Shown in pieces: positions 58,252 through 64,000 of a stretch of 64,000 nucleotides of DNA. The notes under the pieces were generated by a model. The model saw nothing but the letters and a program-made list of their open reading frames with translations. It was not told the DNA's origin and searched no databases. Source of the stretch: Corynebacterium guangdongense (GTDB lineage Bacteria > Actinomycetota > Actinomycetes > Mycobacteriales > Mycobacteriaceae); assembly GCF_030408915.1 (NCBI RefSeq), contig NZ_CP047654.1:1178001-1242000 (forward strand), in the 5' to 3' direction. Both the position numbers and the translations under genes were made by a program. Numbering within the stretch: the stretch's first letter is position 1; each line of letters begins with the position of its first letter.

Positions 58252-58271
58252 TTTTCAATATGTTTTCAATA
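58252..58271. promoter_or_regulatory. Direct repeat TTTTCAATA x2 over the CDF promoter
   Basis: TTTTCAATA occurs at 58252-58260 and 58263-58271, 11 bp apart. The second copy covers TTTCAA (58264-58269), which is 17 bp from the TAGGCT -10 and so the likely -35. A metal-responsive repressor could bind here. Confidence 0.5.
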
Positions 58272-58286
58272 AAGCGCCGGAGCGGA

Positions 58287-58292
58287 TAGGCT
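58287..58292 (+). promoter_or_regulatory. -10 element TAGGCT, probable leaderless start of the CDF gene
   Basis: TAGGCT ends 6 nt before the ATG at 58299. Confidence 0.5.
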
Positions 58293-58298
58293 CAGGCC

Positions 58299-59303
58299 AT
58301 GGCACAGACACACGGCCACGGCCCCCGGGCGCATCCGCGGGACGCCGACCAGGAGCAGGAGCATGGTCACGACCACGACCACGACCACGGCCACGGCCAC
58401 GGCCACGGCTTCGGCGGCACCCACACGACCGACGCTCCGCTGCGCGCACTGATCGTCGCACTGCTGATCACCGGCACCGTATTCCTCGCCGAGCTCGTCG
58501 CGGGCCTGGTCTCCGGTTCCCTGGCCCTGCTTTCGGACGCGATGCACATGCTTTCGGATTCCACCGGCCTGATTCTGGCTCTGGTGGCCATGCTCCTGGG
58601 CAGGAGGGAGGTCACCAGCCGCTCCACCTACGGGCACCGCCGCGTCGAGGTGGTCGCCGCGATGATCAACGCGGTCGTCGTCACCGGCGTGGTGGCCTGG
58701 ATTCTCATCGAGGCCCTGGGCAGGTTCACCGGGCCTCGTGACATCGATGCGCCGTTGATGATCGCCGTCGCGATCCTCGGCCTGGCCGCCAACGCACTCA
58801 GCGCCGCCGTCCTGGTCCGCCACCGGGACGCCAGTCTGAACATGCGCGGCGCGTTCCTGCACGTGCTGGCCGACATGCTGGCCTCGGTGGCCGTCATCGT
58901 CGCCGGCGTGGTCATTGTGCTGACCGGGTGGACGGCGGCGGACACCATCGCGTCGCTGGCCATCGTCGCGCTCGTCGCCCCGCGCTCAATCCGGCTGCTG
59001 CTGGAGTCGCTCTCGGTGCTGCTCAACCGCGTCCCGGAGGGCATCGACCCGGCCGAGGTGGCGCGGCGGATGCGGGAAATTCCCGGCGTCACCGACGTCC
59101 ACGACCTCCACATCTGGTCCACCGAGGGCGTCACCTCCCTGGCCACCTGCCACCTCGTCGTCGACCCCGACCGAGAGGAGGGCTGCCACGTGCTCGACGC
59201 CGCCCAGGCCCGACTCCGGGAGCTCGGCATCGAGCACTCCACGATCCAGCTGGAGCTCCCGGAACACCGGTCCCACGAAGACATCTGCGTGCCGCCGGCG
59301 TAG
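58299..59303 (+). CDS. Cation diffusion facilitator (zinc/cobalt exporter)
   Basis: A 334-residue CDF protein with six helices. The N-terminal 40 residues are a histidine-rich metal tether (EHGHDHDHDHGHGHGHGFGG). Helix 2 carries the site-A motif LLSDAMHMLSDSTGL (HxxxD-type with Asp), and helix 5 the second half (GAFLHVLADMLASVAV). The C-terminal cytosolic domain (VTDVHDLHIWSTEGVTSLATCHL) is the metallochaperone-like dimer part. It exports zinc, perhaps cobalt or cadmium, in exchange for protons. Direct repeats over its promoter suggest metal control. No regulator gene adjoins it. Confidence 0.92.
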   Translation: MAQTHGHGPRAHPRDADQEQEHGHDHDHDHGHGHGHGFGGTHTTDAPLRALIVALLITGTVFLAELVAGLVSGSLALLSDAMHMLSDSTGLILALVAMLLGRREVTSRSTYGHRRVEVVAAMINAVVVTGVVAWILIEALGRFTGPRDIDAPLMIAVAILGLAANALSAAVLVRHRDASLNMRGAFLHVLADMLASVAVIVAGVVIVLTGWTAADTIASLAIVALVAPRSIRLLLESLSVLLNRVPEGIDPAEVARRMREIPGVTDVHDLHIWSTEGVTSLATCHLVVDPDREEGCHVLDAAQARLRELGIEHSTIQLELPEHRSHEDICVPPA

Positions 59304-59342
59304 GCTCGCCTTGCTGGTGAGGACACCGGAACGTATCACCAG

Positions 59343-59348
59343 TAGTAT
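59343..59348 (+). promoter_or_regulatory. -10 element TAGTAT, probable leaderless start of the DUF262 gene
   Basis: TAGTAT ends 7 nt before the ATG at 59356. Confidence 0.5.
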
Positions 59349-59355
59349 CAGGTGC

Positions 59356-61149
59356 ATGGCCTTTACCACGCCCAGTTACTCACTGCCGGATCTGTTCTCC
59401 CGCATCAACCACGGTGAGCTCCAATTGCCCGACTTCCAGCGCGCCTACCTCTGGAACAGCGACCGCATTCGCTCGCTGCTGGTGACGGTCCTGCGCGGTT
59501 ACCCGATCGGATCGTTGCTTGCGCTGGACACCCGCAACGCGGACATGCGCTTCAAGCCCCGCCCCATCTCAGGCGCGCCGGAGACGGGGCAGAACCCGGG
59601 TCTGCTGCTGTTGGACGGCCAGCAGCGGGTGACCAGCCTTTACCACTGCTTCCAGGGCGGCGGTCACGTCGACACCGTTGACTTCCGCAACAAGAAGATC
59701 ACCCGGCGCTTCTACGTCGACGTGTCCAGGGCGGTGCAGAAGGAGGTGCTGCCGCAGGAGGCCGTCTTCGCGGTGGATGAGAACGGTGTGGTCAGCTCCC
59801 ACTTCGGGCCCCGGGTGGACGGCTCGCTGAGCGATCGTGAGGTCGCGGTGGCGGCCCGCGTCATTCCGGTGGACGCGCTGCTGACTTCCGAGGGCTCCTC
59901 GATGCTCTTCGACATGGCCGCGCAGGCCACGCCGGAGGAGATGGAGGAGATCAAGCTGTTCAACGCCCGGGTGGCCACGCCGCTCAACGCCTATGACGTT
60001 CCGATGATCCGCCTGGCGCGGGAGACCGCCCAGGCCGGCGTCGGCTCGATCTTCGCCCAGGCCAACGCGGTCGGCCTGCAGATGGACGTCTTCGATCTGC
60101 TGACGGCGGTCTTCGGTATCGAGGATCCGGACTTCGACCTTGACGCGGACTGGGCGCGCACCGAGTCGATTCTGCGCCAGTACCCGGCGCTGGACGAGAT
60201 CGACAAGACCTCCTTCCTCACCGCCGTGAGCCTGCTGGTCACCGCCCCGGGCGGGCACGCGGTCGGCCAGCGCGAGGACATCATCAACCTCAAGCTCGCG
60301 GACTACCAGTCGGTGGTCAGCCGGCTGCGCGCCGGCTTCCGGGCCGCCGCCGAATTCCTGGCGCAGCGCTGCATTCTCAGCGTCGAGCAGGTCCCGTACT
60401 CGGCCCAGATCGTCCCCCTGGCAGTCATCCTGGCGCTGCTGGACGAGTCGCCCGAGTCCCTGGGCGCCGAGCGCGCCACCGACCGCCTCAACCGCTGGTT
60501 CTGGTCCGGGGTCTTCGGTGAACTCTACGGCTCGGCGGCGGTCATCATCCGCGCCGGCCGTGACGTCGACGAGGTGGTGCCGTGGATTCTGCGGGAGGAT
60601 GCGCCTGAGCCGCAGACGCTCCACGACGCCACGTTCGCCGAGTCGCGCTTCTTTTCCATCGACGAGCACTCCGGCGTGTGGCACGGCATCTACGCCCTGC
60701 TCATGGCCCGGGGTGCCCGTGACTGGCGCACCGGCCGGGTCTTCGACCGCTGGACCTATTCAGATCTGGATCCGAGCTTCGAGCGGGTCTTTCCGCGCCA
60801 GTGGTGCGCCGACAACGGCGTCGAGCAGGTCCTGGCCGACTCGGTGCTCAATCGCACGCCGATGGGCAAGCGCACCGAGGTCGTCCTCGACGGCTTCGAC
60901 CCGTCGCGCTACCTCACCCGCGTGCGGTCGAAGTCGCTGATGGAGGACGACGAGTTCGACTCGGTCATCGCCTCCCACGAGATCACCCCGGAGCTGCTCT
61001 TCCGGGCTGACGCACGGGGTTTCTTCGAGGATCGGCTCCAGCGCATGATCGGCATGGTCGAGCACGCGATGGCCAAGCCGGTGCTGCGTGACGTCGAGGG
61101 GTCGGACTACACCAGCGGCGTCGAGGGGCCGGGTGCCTTCGCCCGCTAG
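59356..61149 (+). CDS. DUF262 (GmrS-like) protein with degenerate HNH-type C-terminus
   Basis: A 597-residue protein. YSLPDLFSRINHGELQLPDFQRAYLW and LLLDGQQRVTSLYHCF are the ParB-like nucleotide-binding motifs of DUF262 as in GmrSD-type type IV restriction enzymes. The C-terminal part resembles DUF1524: FERVFPRQWC stands where the family has D-H-IFP, and SVLNRTPMGKRTEVVLDGFDPSRYL where it has ILN..L...TN...PS.Y. Here the catalytic His is Arg and the Asn of TN is Glu, so DNA cleavage is doubtful. It may be a host protein derived from a restriction enzyme. Leaderless start as judged from TAGTAT. Confidence 0.8.
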   Translation: MAFTTPSYSLPDLFSRINHGELQLPDFQRAYLWNSDRIRSLLVTVLRGYPIGSLLALDTRNADMRFKPRPISGAPETGQNPGLLLLDGQQRVTSLYHCFQGGGHVDTVDFRNKKITRRFYVDVSRAVQKEVLPQEAVFAVDENGVVSSHFGPRVDGSLSDREVAVAARVIPVDALLTSEGSSMLFDMAAQATPEEMEEIKLFNARVATPLNAYDVPMIRLARETAQAGVGSIFAQANAVGLQMDVFDLLTAVFGIEDPDFDLDADWARTESILRQYPALDEIDKTSFLTAVSLLVTAPGGHAVGQREDIINLKLADYQSVVSRLRAGFRAAAEFLAQRCILSVEQVPYSAQIVPLAVILALLDESPESLGAERATDRLNRWFWSGVFGELYGSAAVIIRAGRDVDEVVPWILREDAPEPQTLHDATFAESRFFSIDEHSGVWHGIYALLMARGARDWRTGRVFDRWTYSDLDPSFERVFPRQWCADNGVEQVLADSVLNRTPMGKRTEVVLDGFDPSRYLTRVRSKSLMEDDEFDSVIASHEITPELLFRADARGFFEDRLQRMIGMVEHAMAKPVLRDVEGSDYTSGVEGPGAFAR

Positions 61150-62083
61150 GCGGACCCGCCGACGACGCCGTCACGGCCCCCTCGCCCTCCTCCTGGCGGC
61201 GGCGCTGTCCTCCTCGGCCTGCGCCGCGGTCCTCGGTGACCAGCAGGCCGGGCAGGGGGACCGGCCGCCACCGATGGCGGCCCCGGGCCCGGCCGGGGCG
61301 CTCTCGGTGGCGGACACGCGCGCGGAGAACCGCAACCGCACCGTCGACGAGCATTTCGCGCAGGTCCCGACCGTTCTGCGCGACGACGCCGGTCTGGCCA
61401 CCTCCCGCCTCTTCTTCGACGACTCCGACACCGTCGTCATCGCCGGCCCCTCGGACGCCGCCCAGCTGCGGGCCGCGTCGATCGCGGTGTTCACGCACGC
61501 GCCGATGCTGTCCTATTCGCGTCCGCGCCACGCCGAGATCGTCGCCGAGATCGGCCGCCTGGGCGCCACCCGCATCCTCACCGTCGGGGCGGTGGAACTG
61601 GCCGAGACCACCGGCGTCGTCACGGTCACCGCCGACCCGGGCACCGACGCCGGGCTCGGGGATCTCACCGCCCACCAGTTCCACGACGCCGTGGTCCGTG
61701 ACCCGGCCGGGATGGTGGGGGCGGTGGCCTCCCTGGACGGCTCGACGCCGGTGCTGCTGACCGCGGGCTGGGAGACGCTGCCCCCGCGGCCGGGGCCGAC
61801 CGCGGCGTTTCCCATCTCCTCGCGTCGCGACGCGCAGCGGGCCCCCACGACGGTGGCCACCGCGGCCAGCCCCCTGGTTTCGGTGACCAACGCGCGCAGC
61901 TTCGGTGCGTCGGTCCGTGTCGTCGACACGCCTGACCCCCGGGAGTCCGAGGAGACGATGCGGGCCATGGTGGGGCTGGCTGATCGGCCCCTGCTGGCGC
62001 TGGGTGAGCAGTTCGGCAGCGGGCCGACGCTCGCTGACTCCATCGTGCAGGCGGAGCAGAAGCTTCTTCGAAAGATCCGATGA
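61133..62083 (+). CDS. Lipoprotein with cell-wall-binding-repeat-like domain
   Basis: A 316-residue exported protein. From the GTG at 61133 it begins with Arg-rich residues, a hydrophobic core (GPLALLLAAALSSSACAAV) and a lipobox-like SSAC, so acylation at that cysteine is likely. TVVIAGPSDAAQLRAASIAV, then MLSYSRPRHAEIVAEIGRLG and ATRILTVGAV resemble the CWB2 cell-wall-binding repeat pattern (VVIA-A-AP-L-LG--VY-VG). Function unknown. It overlaps the DUF262 gene by 17 nt in another frame, with GAGGGG about 5 nt before the GTG, so translation is coupled. Confidence 0.7.
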   Translation: MPSPARRTRRRRRHGPLALLLAAALSSSACAAVLGDQQAGQGDRPPPMAAPGPAGALSVADTRAENRNRTVDEHFAQVPTVLRDDAGLATSRLFFDDSDTVVIAGPSDAAQLRAASIAVFTHAPMLSYSRPRHAEIVAEIGRLGATRILTVGAVELAETTGVVTVTADPGTDAGLGDLTAHQFHDAVVRDPAGMVGAVASLDGSTPVLLTAGWETLPPRPGPTAAFPISSRRDAQRAPTTVATAASPLVSVTNARSFGASVRVVDTPDPRESEETMRAMVGLADRPLLALGEQFGSGPTLADSIVQAEQKLLRKIR

Positions 62084-62084
62084 A

Positions 62085-62102
62085 TTATGGGCCGACCCAT
62101 AA
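62085..62102. terminator. Small hairpin between lipoprotein gene and serA
   Basis: TTATGGG and CCCATAA (7-bp arms, loop CCGA) lie directly after the stop of the lipoprotein gene. It could be a weak terminator or an operator upstream of serA. A TAAAGT at 62139-62144 is a possible serA -10. Confidence 0.4.
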
Positions 62103-62243
62103 CGGGGTATTGATCCGGATCAGATAACAGTGAGGGGTTAAAGTGTTCACCATCCAATACACAGCACGCTTTGAACGCAGGAGCGTCCGGCAGTGTGGCG
62201 GAAGCAAACTACTTTAAACCTGAGCCTGAGGAGTCACCCCGAA

Positions 62244-63827
62244 GTGTCGAAGCCAGTCGTTCTCATCGCTGACAAGCTTGCCCAGTCCACCGTCGATGCC
62301 CTCGGCGACGCAGTTGAGGTCCGCTGGGTGGATGGCCCGAACCGCGAAGAGCTGCTCGCCGCCGTTCCGGAAGCAGACGCCCTCCTGGTCCGCTCCGCCA
62401 CCACCGCCGACCGCGAGGTCATCGAGGCCGCCCCGAACCTGAAGATCATCGGCCGTGCGGGCGTCGGTCTGGACAACGTCGACATCGAGGCCGCCACCGA
62501 GCGTGGCGTCATGGTCGCCAACGCCCCGACCTCCAACATTCACTCCGCCTGTGAGCTGGCCATCTCCCTGCTGCTGGCCACCGCCCGCCAGATCCCCGCC
62601 GCCGACAGCACGCTGCGCGAGCACGAGTGGAAGCGCTCCCAGTTCAAGGGCGTCGAGATCTTCGGCAAGACCGTCGGCATCGTCGGATTCGGCCACATCG
62701 GCCAGCTCTTCGCTCAGCGTCTGGCCGCCTTCGAGACCGAGATCATCGCCTACGACCCGTACGCCAACCCGGCTCGCGCCGCTCAGCTCGGCGTCCAGCT
62801 GGTCGACCTCGAGGAGCTCGTCGGCCGCTCCGATTTCGTCACCATCCACCTTCCGAAGACCAAGGAGACGGCCGGCATGTTCGACGCCGAGCTGCTCGCG
62901 AAGTCCAAGAAGGGCCAGATCATCATCAACGCCGCCCGTGGCGGCATCGTCGACGAGCAGGCGCTTGCCGACGCCATCAAGTCCGGGCACATCCGCGGCG
63001 CCGGCTTCGACGTGTACGCCACCGAGCCGTGCACCGACTCCCCGCTCTTCGAGCTGGATGAGGTCGTCGTGACCCCGCACCTGGGCGCCTCCACCGTCGA
63101 GGCCCAGGATCGCGCCGGCACCGACGTCGCCGATTCCGTCCTCAAGGCGCTGGCCGGCGAGTTCGTCGCCGACGCCGTCAACGTCTCCGGCGGCAAGGTC
63201 GGCGAGGAGGTCTCCGCCTGGCTGGACCTGGCACGCAAGCTCGGCCTGGTCGCCGGACGCTTCTTGAACGCGGCCCCGGTCAACCTCGAGGTCGTCGCCC
63301 GCGGCGAGCTGTCCACCGAGGACGTCGACGTCCTGGCGCTGTCTGCCGTCCGCGGCCTGTTCTCGGCCATCACCGATGAGTCCGTGACCTTCGTCAACGC
63401 CCCGCAGATCGCCGAGCAGCGTGGCCTGGGCTACTCCGTGTCCACCGCCCCGGAGTCCGAGAGCCACCGCTCCGTCATCGAGGTCAAGGTCGCCGGCGCC
63501 AACGGCGAATCCGCCGTCGTCACCGGTGCACTGACGGGTCTGGAGCGCGTCGAGAAGCTCGTGCGCATCAACGACCGTGGCCTGGACCTGCGGGCCGAGG
63601 GCAAGAACCTCTTCCTCAGCTACACCGACCAGCCGGGTGCGCTGGGCAAGGTCGGCATGGCGCTGGGGGAGCAGGGCATCAACATCCAGGCCGCCGCCCT
63701 GACCCAGGCGGCCCGGGGCGATTCCGCCACCCTGATCCTGCGCGTCGAGTCCGAGGTTCCGGCCGAGCTGGAGGAGAAGATCGAGGCGGAGCTCAACGCC
63801 ACCGCGTTCCAGGTTGACCTGGACTAG
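62244..63827 (+). CDS. serA: D-3-phosphoglycerate dehydrogenase
   Basis: A 527-residue type 1 PGDH. The catalytic part has [20 protein letters not shown], the Rossmann loop [33 protein letters not shown] with the catalytic Arg, and [11 protein letters not shown] with the catalytic His. The allosteric-substrate-binding domain and a C-terminal ACT domain ([20 protein letters not shown]) follow. It oxidises 3-phosphoglycerate, the first step of serine synthesis, and is probably inhibited by serine. The GTG at 62244 fits the family start and follows GAGGAG; a frame extension to 62193 adds unrelated residues. Confidence 0.96.
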   Translation: MSKPVVLIADKLAQSTVDALGDAVEVRWVDGPNREELLAAVPEADALLVRSATTADREVIEAAPNLKIIGRAGVGLDNVDIEAATERGVMVANAPTSNIHSACELAISLLLATARQIPAADSTLREHEWKRSQFKGVEIFGKTVGIVGFGHIGQLFAQRLAAFETEIIAYDPYANPARAAQLGVQLVDLEELVGRSDFVTIHLPKTKETAGMFDAELLAKSKKGQIIINAARGGIVDEQALADAIKSGHIRGAGFDVYATEPCTDSPLFELDEVVVTPHLGASTVEAQDRAGTDVADSVLKALAGEFVADAVNVSGGKVGEEVSAWLDLARKLGLVAGRFLNAAPVNLEVVARGELSTEDVDVLALSAVRGLFSAITDESVTFVNAPQIAEQRGLGYSVSTAPESESHRSVIEVKVAGANGESAVVTGALTGLERVEKLVRINDRGLDLRAEGKNLFLSYTDQPGALGKVGMALGEQGINIQAAALTQAARGDSATLILRVESEVPAELEEKIEAELNATAFQVDLD

Positions 63828-63847
63828 TTCCCGGCCTGGTTCAACTC

Positions 63848-63880
63848 GACCGCCGCGGGAGACTGTCTCCCGCGGCGGTC
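63848..63880 (+). terminator. Terminator of serA
   Basis: Perfect 15-bp arms (63848-63862 and 63866-63880) with a 3-nt loop, followed by AGTGTTTT. Confidence 0.85.
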
Positions 63881-63992
63881 AGTGTTTTCCGGGGGAGGGA
63901 GGCTGGGCCCGAAAACCGGGACCCTGCCCGTGCCTGTCAGATCGTTGGCAATTCTTTGGATGTTGAATGGGAAATTAGTGTCCGGTTGTGTT

Positions 63993-63998
63993 TAGATT
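63993..63998 (+). promoter_or_regulatory. Possible -10 element TAGATT of the next gene
   Basis: The last 60 bases are A/T-rich and end in TAGATT just before the window edge, which suits a promoter for a rightward gene beyond the window. Confidence 0.3.
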
Positions 63999-64000
63999 GG

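Noticed and set aside
59356..61149. Active type IV restriction enzyme
   Set aside because: The DUF262 half fits, but the catalytic His and Asn of the DUF1524-like half are replaced, so nuclease activity was not assigned.

Overview
This looks like one continuous stretch of chromosome from a high-GC Corynebacterium. The evidence is: three Ag85-type mycolyltransferases; MscCG (the corynebacterial four-helix mechanosensitive channel) beside ilvD and ilvBNC; an ilvB leader peptide of corynebacterial type; the order glgE, Nudix, etfBA, mnmA, ligA, gatCA, pfkA, gatB, ilvD, ilvBNC, serA, which is the order I recall for C. glutamicum; and very G/C-rich third codon positions. No rRNA, tRNA, CRISPR array, insertion sequence or prophage was seen.

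Layout. 1-6.4 kb: start of glgE, an ABC ATPase, a Nudix hydrolase and a methyltransferase-like gene facing a compact pyruvate formate-lyase operon. In that operon the glycyl-radical segment is a separate small gene between the catalytic subunit and the activase. 6.7-12.8 kb: etfBA, a cysteine desulfurase, a spermidine-synthase-like gene, mnmA and a MetE-like gene without zinc ligands. 12.8-22.7 kb: a BASS-type transporter, a DnaQ-like exonuclease, three mycolyltransferase paralogs around ligA, a hydroquinone-reductase-type GST and an ACT protein. 22.9-24.7 kb: gatCA. 24.7-35.0 kb: an accessory-looking block with a structured RNA element, a P-loop protein, an ABC exporter whose ATPase motifs have eroded, and a divergent glycosyltransferase/WcbI locus. 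35-45 kb: MFS pump, pfkA, a second BASS transporter behind a tiny leader ORF and a tandem operator, an SRPBCC protein, gatB, a YkvI-type carrier, an aldo/keto reductase, and a MarR regulator divergent from a reductase gene with two in-frame TAG codons. 45-54 kb: a second GST, a secreted HNH nuclease, a DoxX protein, a GT87 mannosyltransferase, ilvD, a PH-domain protein and mscCG. 54-64 kb: attenuated ilvBNC, a CDF metal exporter, a DUF262 protein overlapping a lipoprotein gene, and serA.

How the genes work together. ilvD and ilvBNC make branched-chain amino acids and serA starts serine synthesis. MscCG is the glutamate-exporting channel in this genus. GatCAB supplies Gln-tRNA(Gln), and PflB/GrcA/PflA plus PfkA serve fermentative glycolysis. 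The mycolyltransferases and the GT87 enzyme build the mycolate envelope, and the seven-gene central block is probably a strain-variable surface-glycan locus.

Expression. At least 17 start codons have a TANNNT -10-like hexamer ending 6-8 nt upstream and mostly no Shine-Dalgarno sequence, so leaderless transcription appears to be the local default. Four convergent gene pairs share their stop codons in a CTAG or CTAA tetranucleotide.
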